Below are positions 5,801 to 12,567 of a stretch of 14,328 nt of DNA, piece after piece. The notes beneath the pieces are model-generated. The model worked only from the letters and a program-made list of their open reading frames with translations, made no database searches and was not told where the DNA came from. Position numbers and translations under genes: made by a program. This DNA comes from Treponema sp. (GTDB lineage: Bacteria > Spirochaetota > Spirochaetia > Treponematales > Treponemataceae). Where the stretch lies: NCBI GenBank assembly GCA_016290335.1, contig JAEETM010000087.1, forward strand, positions 1-14,328. Direction: 5' to 3'. Each line of letters begins with the position of its first letter. The stretch's first letter is position 1.

Positions 5801-6739
5801 ATGGATTGGCATACGGCAACATTAGAAGAATTGTCGGTTTTGCAAAAGTGTGCACTTAACAACAATTTTTTTGCAAACAACTACAGTGCTGTTAATACTA
5901 TTTTGTATTCAAAAAAATACAAAGCGCTGATTGCAATAGAAAACGGCTGGTTTTTCGAAAAATACTGTGACGGTGAAAAAAGTATTTTCGGCTTTCCTCA
6001 TAACCTGAATGGTGACAAATCAAACATAAAAGCAGCAATTCAAGAACTGGTAAAATCAGCAGTGCAGGAAAATAAGTCAAATACGTGTATTTTCAAAAAT
6101 ATCGCCTCAGAAGAAAAAGATATTATCAATTCACTTTTTGATGCTGTAAAAATCCAAGCTACTCCGTCATACAGCGATTATATTTATCTTACAGAAAATC
6201 TGAGCACATTGCCCGGAGCCAGATACAGCAAAAAAAGAAATCACCTTAATCAGTTTAAGAAAAAACACCCGGATGTTAAGTTTGAATTGTTAGACGAGCA
6301 TAACATAAAGTACGCTTATGAAATTGAAGAAAAATGGCTTCTGGAAAATACTCTGGAAAATCAGGACGCTGAAACAGATGATAGTCAGGACTTACAGCAG
6401 GAACAGAAAATAATTCAAACTGCCCTGGATAATTTTGAATATTTTTCAAAACACGCAGACATGAAGGGCGGAATCCTTTTTGTAGAAAATGAACCAGTTG
6501 CCTTCTGCCTTTCAAGCACACTGAGTAATTCAGTTACCGATATCCATTTTGAAAAATGTCTTTCACCGTTTGCAAAAGATGGCGGTTATGCAGTTATAAA
6601 CAACGAGTTTGCAAAAACAGTTTCTACAAAATACATTAACCGCGAAGAAGATTTGGGAATAGAAGGTTTACGAAAAGCAAAACGTTCTTACTATCCAGAA
6701 ATCTTTTTAGAGAAGTTTGATGTTGAAATAAAGCTTTAG
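5801..6739 (+). CDS. DUF2156 (phosphatidylglycerol lysyltransferase C-terminal-like) protein
   Basis: The 312-aa cytoplasmic protein shows the hallmarks of the DUF2156/LPG_synthase_C family, which adopts a GNAT-like acyl- or aminoacyl-transferase fold. YSKKRNHLNQFKKKHP lies at residues 142-157. GGILFVENEPVAFCLSS at about 223-239 is the core strand pair. YINREEDLGIEGLRKAKRSY at 278-297 is the most conserved block of the family. Unlike MprF it has no membrane domain, so it is the stand-alone soluble form, whose substrate is not established. An Asp/Glu/Gln-rich stretch (186-205) looks like a flexible insertion. There is no SD. The gene converges on the DUF1846 gene, separated only by a REP-like element. 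Confidence 0.85.
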   Translation: MDWHTATLEELSVLQKCALNNNFFANNYSAVNTILYSKKYKALIAIENGWFFEKYCDGEKSIFGFPHNLNGDKSNIKAAIQELVKSAVQENKSNTCIFKNIASEEKDIINSLFDAVKIQATPSYSDYIYLTENLSTLPGARYSKKRNHLNQFKKKHPDVKFELLDEHNIKYAYEIEEKWLLENTLENQDAETDDSQDLQQEQKIIQTALDNFEYFSKHADMKGGILFVENEPVAFCLSSTLSNSVTDIHFEKCLSPFAKDGGYAVINNEFAKTVSTKYINREEDLGIEGLRKAKRSYYPEIFLEKFDVEIKL

Positions 6740-6768
6740 AGATTGCCGAGTCGGGCACGACAATGACA
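6740..6768 (-). repeat. REP-like palindromic element, copy 2 (inverted)
   Basis: Read on the minus strand this 29-nt unit starts TGTCAT and ends ATCT like the copy at 3107-3135. It forms an imperfect hairpin around a CGGG-type centre. It fills almost the whole 31-nt gap between two convergent genes, the usual place for REP or bidirectional-terminator elements. There is no U-run on either side. Confidence 0.55.
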
Positions 6769-6770
6769 TC

Positions 6771-8258
6771 TTAACCAATAAGGCTCTTCTGCTTTTTGCT
6801 TACCGGTTCGCAGGTTAAATCAATACCGAGCTTTTTGAAAATCTTTCGGTCAACTTCGCTGAGCATTACAGTTGTATGAACCTGGCAGCCTTTCAGATTT
6901 GGCAGTTGCTCAACAGCTTTACGGCAATTTTCATCATTCAAAGAAAGCATGGCAAGAGCAACAAGTACCTCATCAGTATGGAGGCGGGGATTATTTCCCT
7001 TAAGATAATTAACTTTCATATTCTGAATAGGCTCAATCATTTCGGCCGGGATAAGCTTAAGCTTGTGGTCTAATCCTGCAAGATGCTTTGTAGCGTGCAG
7101 AAGAAGTGCGGCACTTGTTCCAAGCAAATCAGAAGTTTCAGATGTGATGATGGTACCATCGGCAAGTTCAATTGCGGCAGAAGGAACCTTAGATTTTGCA
7201 GCGCGTTCTTTAGCGGCAACAGTTACCTTTCGCAAGTCTGTAGAAATCTTTGCCTGCTGCATCAAAAGCTCAATCTTGTTAACTTCTTCTTCAGTTGCAT
7301 TTCCTTCAACATAGCGGTTCAACGAAGTATAGTAGCGGCGTATAATTTCCTGATTACTTGCATCACAGCATGCTTCATCATCATAGATACAATAGCCTGC
7401 CATATTAACGCCCATATCTGTTGGCGACTTATATGGATTTTTGCCTGGTCCGTAAATGCCTTCGAAAAGTGCATTAAGTACAGGGAAGATTTCTATATCA
7501 CGGTTGTAGTTAACTGTTGTTTCGCCGTATGCTTCCAGATGGAAAGGGTCAATCATATTAACGTCAGCCAGGTCAGCTGTGGCGGCTTCGTAGGCAAGGT
7601 TTACAGGGTGCTTGAGCGGCAGATTCCAGATAGGGAAGGTTTCAAACTTAGCATAACCTGCTTTAATTCCACGTTTATTTTCGTGATAAAGCTGGCTCAA
7701 ACAGGTTGCCATTTTACCGCTTCCAGGACCTGGTGCTGTAACAACAACAAGAGGGCGTGTGGTTTCTATATAATCATTTTTTCCAAAGCCTTCGTCGCTG
7801 TCAATCAACGGTACGTTAGAAGGGTAGCCTTCAATTGTATAATGATAGTACGTCTTGATATTCATTCGCTTGAGCTTGTTACGGAAAGCCTTTGCAGATT
7901 CCTGTCCCTTATAGTGGGTGATTACAACGCTTCCTACCATAAGGCCACGGCTCTGGAACTCATCGCGCAGACGCAAAACATCCTTGTCATAAGTAATTCC
8001 AAGGTCACCGCGAACTTTGTTTTTCTCAATATCAACTGCGCTAATTACGATGATGATTTCTGCAACATCTGCAAGCTGCATGAGAAGCTGTAATTTACTG
8101 TCGGGCTGGAATCCTGGAAGAACTCTGGAGGCGTGGTAATCGTCAAAAAGCTTGCCTCCAAATTCCAGATAAAGCTTATCGCCAAAGTGGGCGATCCGTT
8201 CCTTAATGTGCTCTGATTGAATTTTTAAATACTTATCATTATCAAATCCGTTTTTCAT
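6771..8258 (-). CDS. DUF1846 family protein
   Basis: The 495-aa product matches the DUF1846 family (PF08903), conserved cytoplasmic proteins of about 500 aa common in Firmicutes and some spirochaetes. Features visible: an N-terminal LYLEFGGKLFDDYHASRVLPGF (residues 29-50), a DVAEIIIVISAVDIEKNKVRGDLGITYDKD block (64-93), and a glycine-rich nucleotide-binding-like loop APGPGSGKMATC (175-186). A long C-terminal half contains GYCIYDDEACCDASNQEIIRRYY and ALAMLSLNDENCRKA. Structures of family members are known, but I know of no settled reaction, so no activity is given. Its own promoter lies at 8297-8269, between this gene and the dCMP deaminase stop. There is no SD. The gene ends at a REP-like element. 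Confidence 0.9.
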   Translation of the reverse strand: MKNGFDNDKYLKIQSEHIKERIAHFGDKLYLEFGGKLFDDYHASRVLPGFQPDSKLQLLMQLADVAEIIIVISAVDIEKNKVRGDLGITYDKDVLRLRDEFQSRGLMVGSVVITHYKGQESAKAFRNKLKRMNIKTYYHYTIEGYPSNVPLIDSDEGFGKNDYIETTRPLVVVTAPGPGSGKMATCLSQLYHENKRGIKAGYAKFETFPIWNLPLKHPVNLAYEAATADLADVNMIDPFHLEAYGETTVNYNRDIEIFPVLNALFEGIYGPGKNPYKSPTDMGVNMAGYCIYDDEACCDASNQEIIRRYYTSLNRYVEGNATEEEVNKIELLMQQAKISTDLRKVTVAAKERAAKSKVPSAAIELADGTIITSETSDLLGTSAALLLHATKHLAGLDHKLKLIPAEMIEPIQNMKVNYLKGNNPRLHTDEVLVALAMLSLNDENCRKAVEQLPNLKGCQVHTTVMLSEVDRKIFKKLGIDLTCEPVSKKQKSLIG

Positions 8259-8268
8259 ACGGAAATTA

Positions 8269-8297
8269 ATTATAAGCTATTTGTTATATTTTGTGAA
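8269..8297 (-). promoter_or_regulatory. Strong promoter of the DUF1846 gene, near-leaderless
   Basis: Reading leftward, TTCACA (8297-8292), 17-bp spacer, TATAAT (8274-8269). Predicted +1 is about 8262, giving a leader of only about 4 nt before the ATG at 8258. No SD is present. Confidence 0.65.
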
Positions 8298-8305
8298 GTT
8301 TTTTC

Positions 8306-8791
8306 TTACACATCTATTTCGATTTTGCGGCCGGTCGGCTGGTACTGGTAGTAGCGGACACCTGCGGCATTCATAAGACGTTTTGAAGCTTCAACAGATG
8401 GAGTTCCATCGTATTTGTTATCGGCATAAACTACAGTTTTAATTCCAGACTGAATGATAGCCTTTGCACATTCGTTGCACGGGAAAAGTGTAACGTAAAT
8501 CTTGCAGTCGGCCAGAGAACCGCCACGATAATTCAAAATGGCATTCAATTCGCTGTGAGTTACATAAGCGTATTTTGTATCCAAAGTGTCGCCTTCGCGT
8601 GCCCATGGGAAATCATCATCTGAGCAGCCACGTGGAAAACCATTGTAGCCCATAGAAAGGATTTTGTTGTCTTCGCTTACAATGCAGGCGCCTACCTGTG
8701 AATTAGGATCTTTTGAACGGAGGCTTGCAAGCTTGGCAACACCCATAAAATATTCGTCCCAGGAAATGTAATCTTGTCGTTTAAGTGTCAT
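8306..8791 (-). CDS. dCMP deaminase (deoxycytidylate deaminase family)
   Basis: This enzyme deaminates dCMP to dUMP with a zinc-activated water, feeding thymidylate synthesis in the cytoplasm. The 161-aa length and motifs fit the ComEB/T4-type family. RSKDPNSQVGACIV and MGYNGFPRGCSDDDFPW form the substrate pocket. THSELNAILN contributes the zinc ligand His79 and the proton-shuttling Glu81. LFPCNECAKAIIQSGI gives zinc ligands Cys105 and Cys108. The HSE form (in place of the HAE of cytidine deaminases) is usual for dCMP deaminases. The gene has its own promoter (8826-8798) with +1 predicted on the A of the ATG and no SD. It lies between the DUF1846 gene and a tyrosine phosphatase, with no evident functional link to either. 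Confidence 0.94.
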   Translation of the reverse strand: MTLKRQDYISWDEYFMGVAKLASLRSKDPNSQVGACIVSEDNKILSMGYNGFPRGCSDDDFPWAREGDTLDTKYAYVTHSELNAILNYRGGSLADCKIYVTLFPCNECAKAIIQSGIKTVVYADNKYDGTPSVEASKRLMNAAGVRYYQYQPTGRKIEIDV

Positions 8792-8797
8792 AAGATA

Positions 8798-8826
8798 ATT
8801 ATGGAATATAAACAGATAACAATCAA
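8798..8826 (-). promoter_or_regulatory. Promoter of the dCMP deaminase gene, predicted leaderless
   Basis: Reading leftward, TTGATT (8826-8821), 17-bp spacer, CATAAT (8803-8798). Predicted +1 is 8791, the A of the ATG. A short inverted repeat, GATAAC (8815-8820) and GTTATC (8834-8839), overlaps the upstream part of this promoter. Confidence 0.55.
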
Positions 8827-8840
8827 TAGAGAAGTTATCA

Positions 8841-9611
8841 TCATACTAAAAATCTTTCTTTTATCCTTGCAGCTTCTTCTGGGGTGTAGCAAAGCTTCTG
8901 TTTGAAAAACTCCTGCATTGAACCAAAATCTTTTTCAAGTGTGTCCAGAGCTGCATCGATGAAGATTTGTTTTGCAAGCAGGGAGAAGCGGATTTTTTTT
9001 GCAAACTTGTGATTGAATCTTATGATTAGCAGCAGGATGTAAACAAAAAAGGCTTTGGTGCGTGTAAAGCGGTTAGAGATGAGGTAATCGCAAACTATGG
9101 TGTCGCGGTCTACTCCCAGAAAAGATAAAATCAATGCCGCAAGGATTCCTGTTCTGTCTTTACCGACAGTACAGTGGAAAAGAACAGCGTATTCCTCATC
9201 CTTTAGCGAAAGCACAGTTTTCATAATGTTTACAACATTGTTCAGGGTTTTGCCCTTTACCATGTTAACGTACATGTCCTGCATAGGAGGCATCAGCTTA
9301 AGAGAACTGAAACTGTGAACTTTTTTTTCGTGGCTCACTCCAACAGCAGCTTCTGTAAGCACCGGCATATGAATATATTTTACACCTTCTACAGAAATGT
9401 CCGGCTGTTCTTCGGCTTCTTTTTTTGTCCTTAAATCGATGATGGTAGAAAGCTTGTATTCATCCTTCAGAAGCTTAACGTCTTTTTCTGTCAACTTTTT
9501 TAATGTTGCACCGCGGTACAGCATTTTAGATTTTACAGTCCTTCCATCTACAGTTTTTACACCGCCTAAATCACGGAAGTTTTTAACATATCTCAGCTTT
9601 ACAAGTTCCAT
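8841..9611 (-). CDS. Tyrosine-protein phosphatase (Y_phosphatase3 / PtpB-like)
   Basis: The 256-aa protein opens with VKNFRDLGGVKTVDGRTVKSKMLYRGATL (9-37), the substrate-side block typical of PF13350 phosphatases such as mycobacterial PtpB. It then shows TIIDLRTKKEAEEQPD (56-71) and the P-loop FHCTVGKDRTG, a CX5R motif with nucleophile Cys147 and Arg153; Lys151-Asp152 inside the loop is usual for this family. The enzyme forms a phosphocysteine intermediate. Protein phosphotyrosine or phosphoinositide are the known substrates of relatives, so the actual substrate is open. A hydrophobic stretch AFFVYILLLIIRF (about 188-200) may be a lid helix. No signal peptide. The start has a distant GGAG (13 nt away) and no good promoter, so co-transcription with the 157-aa gene 46 nt upstream is likely. 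Confidence 0.9.
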   Translation of the reverse strand: MELVKLRYVKNFRDLGGVKTVDGRTVKSKMLYRGATLKKLTEKDVKLLKDEYKLSTIIDLRTKKEAEEQPDISVEGVKYIHMPVLTEAAVGVSHEKKVHSFSSLKLMPPMQDMYVNMVKGKTLNNVVNIMKTVLSLKDEEYAVLFHCTVGKDRTGILAALILSFLGVDRDTIVCDYLISNRFTRTKAFFVYILLLIIRFNHKFAKKIRFSLLAKQIFIDAALDTLEKDFGSMQEFFKQKLCYTPEEAARIKERFLV

Positions 9612-9657
9612 AGTTTTCTACAATCTCCACAATGTTGAGTAAGCCTCATCAGAATTA

Positions 9658-10131
9658 TTATACCACAGAAAATGAAGAAAAGAAATTAAAAGTGTTTTTA
9701 ATAAACACCCTGGCTTCTGCCTGTGTGATAATGCGGCTTCCATTAAAAATGAGTGCCTGTTCTCCGTTAGCTTCAACATACTCAGCTTCCATTATGCCTC
9801 GGACGTAAACGTGTGCAATATGATTAGCACAGGCCCTGCATAAATACAGGTCTCGTAATTCTTCGGCTTTGGAATACGTTTCTCTGTCTTCAATTTCCGG
9901 AATACTCAGCTCAATTTTCATAAACTGATGGAGGATTCTGGCAGCTGCTTTTTTATCTGTAAAGCGTTCAGAATCGTGTTCATCCCAGTCTTCCAGCCAG
10001 TCCTTTAAGTGACCATAGTGGAGAATTGTATTTATATCTTCAGAGGATGGTTTAAACTGTTCCCACAGCAGGTGAACAAAATCCTTTATCATTATGAAAT
10101 CAGAATCGTTTGAGAGTTTGTGTTCGTTCAT
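9658..10131 (-). CDS. Hypothetical protein with a CxxCxxHxxH motif, 157 aa
   Basis: The start overlaps the stop of the CinA-GH27 gene in an ATGA quartet (10131-10128), so translation is very likely coupled. The product is soluble and acidic, helical by composition. Its most notable block is YLCRACANHIAHVYVRGIME (97-116): Cys98, Cys101, His104 and His107 spaced C-x2-C-x2-H-x2-H, which could bind a metal ion or form a redox pair. Towards the C-terminus GEQALIFNGSRIITQAEARVFIKN looks beta-rich. I recognise no named family. Position in the operon suggests it supports the fused amidase/galactosidase, but nothing in the sequence proves it. Alternatively it may be a regulatory or structural partner. 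Confidence 0.75.
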   Translation of the reverse strand: MNEHKLSNDSDFIMIKDFVHLLWEQFKPSSEDINTILHYGHLKDWLEDWDEHDSERFTDKKAAARILHQFMKIELSIPEIEDRETYSKAEELRDLYLCRACANHIAHVYVRGIMEAEYVEANGEQALIFNGSRIITQAEARVFIKNTFNFFSSFSVV

Positions 10132-12482
10132 TTTCTTGTAAGCTTAAGTGTAATGCTGTCGCACGGTGAAAGAGCCGGCACTTGAATTGAATGACTAACA
10201 CTCGTTAGTTTATCACTCCATAAATCTTCAACAGCATATTCCCGTCCATAAGTTGTAACAGGAGTTTCAACAGAAAAATCTTCAGGAGAATAACCAGCCT
10301 GTTTCAAGCTTCTGTTAACTCCGTCTAACAATCTTCCAATTGCAATTTCAAATGATTCTGATTTATTTGTTTCGCTCAGATTTATTACGCTTACTGCAAA
10401 TCCGCCGTCAGAAAGAGGCTTTACAAGAACATCAACACGTTCATTATCCTGAATGTAATCTTTATCAGTTGGAACACCATCATTAGAAATTGAGCTGTAT
10501 ACACGCTTTGCCTGAATGCCAAGTGAATCCTGATTTAATTCAATAAGCTTTTTATTCGAAATAATTTTGTAAAGCAAGTCGTCCTTACCTGTAATCCGCC
10601 TTAAGTCCATTCCAAGCATAAGAGGTGCATTCATCATACACCACATTGTAAAATGCGTTTTATTCATTTCTGGCGTAAGGCCCTTCATTCCAATCATAAG
10701 CATATCTGGGTCGTTCCAGCCTTTATCCAGCCCGGCAAACTCATCCATAATTACAGCCTTGTTGTACTGCGAAGTAACACTCGGTGTACCAGCATCAGAC
10801 CAGGAACCAAAACCAGCATCACCATCAGAACCAACACGGAAAGTTATATCATTCAAAATACGCCAGGAATCGGCAACCTTGTAGCCCCAATTCTGCGGTT
10901 GAGTTTTTCCCCATTCGCAGAGAGAAAGAATTATATCATGAGACGGGTTTGCAAGATTAAGACCTTCGAGCATTGCCGCATACGAACAGAGTGTATTTTC
11001 CTGCCTGCGGTGATTCATCAAACGAATCTTGTTACTGCCAGCTTCAAGCTCAATTATAATTTCTGCCGAGCTTGTAAAGCTTTGTTCAGAATCTGTAGGT
11101 GGTAAGAAATAATCGTAAAAAATCTTTTCGCCAACCGCTACCTGAATCCATTCACCAATTCCATTTTTCTTTGCAGTTGCATAATCAATTGTTAGTTGAA
11201 ACAAACCGCTGCATGGCACATTCACAGTAAATACAAGTTCACTGCTTCGTGGGCCGATTGGAGTTGTACCTGTGTTAGTCCCGTCAAACGTACCGATGCC
11301 CATGACAAAAGTTTCAGCCTTTATTCCGCCTTCGCCTTCAAGCTCTCCATCATTTACAGCCGAAAAGCTCTGTGAGAAATTATTTCCACATACAGTTATG
11401 CCGCGAATCTTTGGAGCAAAAACATACCTTGCATTTTCTGGGTTTGAAAAAGTTGCATTATCCCACAAATAATAGCAGTTATCTATTTTCAAAAAATCAA
11501 CGCCCCAGTCAACATACGACTGAGCATCAACCTTTTCGTGACCGCACGTACCAACTTCTGCACCGGCGCACAGGTTGGTCCCAATGTCATTATACATTCC
11601 AAACTTGAGACCCTTGGAATGAATGTAATCGGACAAAGCCTTAAAGCCGCCCGGGAACTTTACGGTTTCATTTGCAAGTTTTCCGTCTACGCGTTCAGAA
11701 CGGTAGCAGCCGTCATCAAGTACAACAAACTTGTAACCAAGCTTATCGAGCCCGAGTTCTACACTTTTATCTGCCATTACTTTTGTGAGTGCTTCTGTGT
11801 TTCCGCTGCCAAAAGCGTTCCAGCTGTTCCAGCCCATTGCAGGAAGGTGCTGTTTCTTTTTTCCCAACAATGCTTTACCACTTGCAAACGAATCAAATCT
11901 GTAAGCGTTGTCTGTAATTTTGCTTGGAGTTAAAGGGTACTGGAGGCGGGAGAGCAGGCGGTCGGCAACAGAGTTAGCTACTTCTAACTTACAGTTAAAG
12001 CGTGAGGAATCAAAGTCAGCGGTTTCCACTTCAGTTGCGCCGCCACCATTAAGTCCCACCTTCATCTCCCAGCTTGAAACTCCTCCAAAAAAATCAATCG
12101 CAAAAAAGACTTCGCCAATCACGCTGTCTTTATTTGCCGGGTCTGCATTTCCAAAAGTACCGGTCACACCAATTCCAATATCGGTACCCATCATCTTCCT
12201 GGATGCAACTGCCATAGCTGCAGACGTTTCCTTTGAATAAACACCGTATTTTTCTATTACATCAGATGGAACGCCCTGCCTTATTTTTGCCTTATTGCTG
12301 TACGTAACAAACGAGCCTTTAAAAATCTCCGAAGAGCCTTCCGTATCAGTTATCAGGGAAGAAATCAGCCCGGAAGTACAGCTTTCCATGGCAGTAATAG
12401 TGATTTTCTTTTCAATCAAAGTTTTTGTAAGATGATTATATTTTTTTTGTACAGATGATAAAGTGTCCGATACTACAGTCAT
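10128..12482 (-). CDS. CinA/PncC amidase domain fused to GH27 alpha-galactosidase
   Basis: One uninterrupted 784-aa frame. Residues about 15-180 are a CinA C-terminal domain (PF02464; nicotinamide-nucleotide amidase type). They carry AMESCTSGLISS (31-42), FVTYSNKAKIRQGV (58-71) and a GVTGTFGNADPANKDSVIGE segment (105-124), in the style of stand-alone Firmicute CinA proteins. After a linker comes a GH27 barrel. LPAMGWNSWNAFGSG opens it (213-227) and FVVLDDGCY follows (252-260). DFLKIDNCY contains nucleophile Asp334, SWRILNDI contains acid/base Asp545 by alignment with human alpha-galactosidase, and GWNDPDMLMIG (588-598) is diagnostic. Residues about 350-510 form an insertion, probably a beta-sandwich carbohydrate-binding module. 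The tail (about 690-784) is the usual GH27 C-terminal beta domain. With no signal peptide, it should cleave imported alpha-galactosides in the cytoplasm. AGGAG sits 6 nt before the ATG. Confidence 0.9.
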   Translation of the reverse strand: MTVVSDTLSSVQKKYNHLTKTLIEKKITITAMESCTSGLISSLITDTEGSSEIFKGSFVTYSNKAKIRQGVPSDVIEKYGVYSKETSAAMAVASRKMMGTDIGIGVTGTFGNADPANKDSVIGEVFFAIDFFGGVSSWEMKVGLNGGGATEVETADFDSSRFNCKLEVANSVADRLLSRLQYPLTPSKITDNAYRFDSFASGKALLGKKKQHLPAMGWNSWNAFGSGNTEALTKVMADKSVELGLDKLGYKFVVLDDGCYRSERVDGKLANETVKFPGGFKALSDYIHSKGLKFGMYNDIGTNLCAGAEVGTCGHEKVDAQSYVDWGVDFLKIDNCYYLWDNATFSNPENARYVFAPKIRGITVCGNNFSQSFSAVNDGELEGEGGIKAETFVMGIGTFDGTNTGTTPIGPRSSELVFTVNVPCSGLFQLTIDYATAKKNGIGEWIQVAVGEKIFYDYFLPPTDSEQSFTSSAEIIIELEAGSNKIRLMNHRRQENTLCSYAAMLEGLNLANPSHDIILSLCEWGKTQPQNWGYKVADSWRILNDITFRVGSDGDAGFGSWSDAGTPSVTSQYNKAVIMDEFAGLDKGWNDPDMLMIGMKGLTPEMNKTHFTMWCMMNAPLMLGMDLRRITGKDDLLYKIISNKKLIELNQDSLGIQAKRVYSSISNDGVPTDKDYIQDNERVDVLVKPLSDGGFAVSVINLSETNKSESFEIAIGRLLDGVNRSLKQAGYSPEDFSVETPVTTYGREYAVEDLWSDKLTSVSHSIQVPALSPCDSITLKLTRK

Positions 12483-12499
12483 TTTTCACTCCTATCAGT

Positions 12500-12528
12500 A
12501 TTATACCAAATAGCACTAATAAAATAAA
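12500..12528 (-). promoter_or_regulatory. Promoter of the CinA-GH27 operon
   Basis: Reading leftward, TTTATT (12528-12523), 17-bp spacer ending TGG, then TATAAT (12505-12500): an extended -10. Predicted +1 is 12493, the first base of AGGAG (12493-12489), so the leader is only 11 nt and begins with the Shine-Dalgarno. It mirrors the rightward promoter at 12533-12561. Confidence 0.65.
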
Positions 12529-12532
12529 ACGA

Positions 12533-12561
12533 TTTATTAAACTAATTATATATGGTATAAT
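12533..12561 (+). promoter_or_regulatory. Promoter of the HD-GYP gene, predicted leaderless
   Basis: TTTATT (12533-12538), 17-bp spacer ending TGG, TATAAT (12556-12561). Predicted +1 is 12568, the A of the ATG, with no SD. Its -35 is separated by 4 bp from the opposite -35 of the CinA-GH27 promoter. Confidence 0.65.
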
Positions 12562-12567
12562 TCCCCT

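Noticed and set aside
7083..8093. Long open frame of 336 codons on the plus strand
   Set aside because: It lies wholly antisense to the DUF1846 gene, has a Cys/Ile/Phe-rich, low-information composition and no promoter or SD. It is a frame shadow of the real gene.
8815..8839. Inverted repeat GATAAC/GTTATC upstream of the dCMP deaminase gene as a separate operator
   Set aside because: Only 6-bp AT-rich arms with a 13-nt spacer, easily expected by chance. It is noted within the promoter entry but not claimed as a site.
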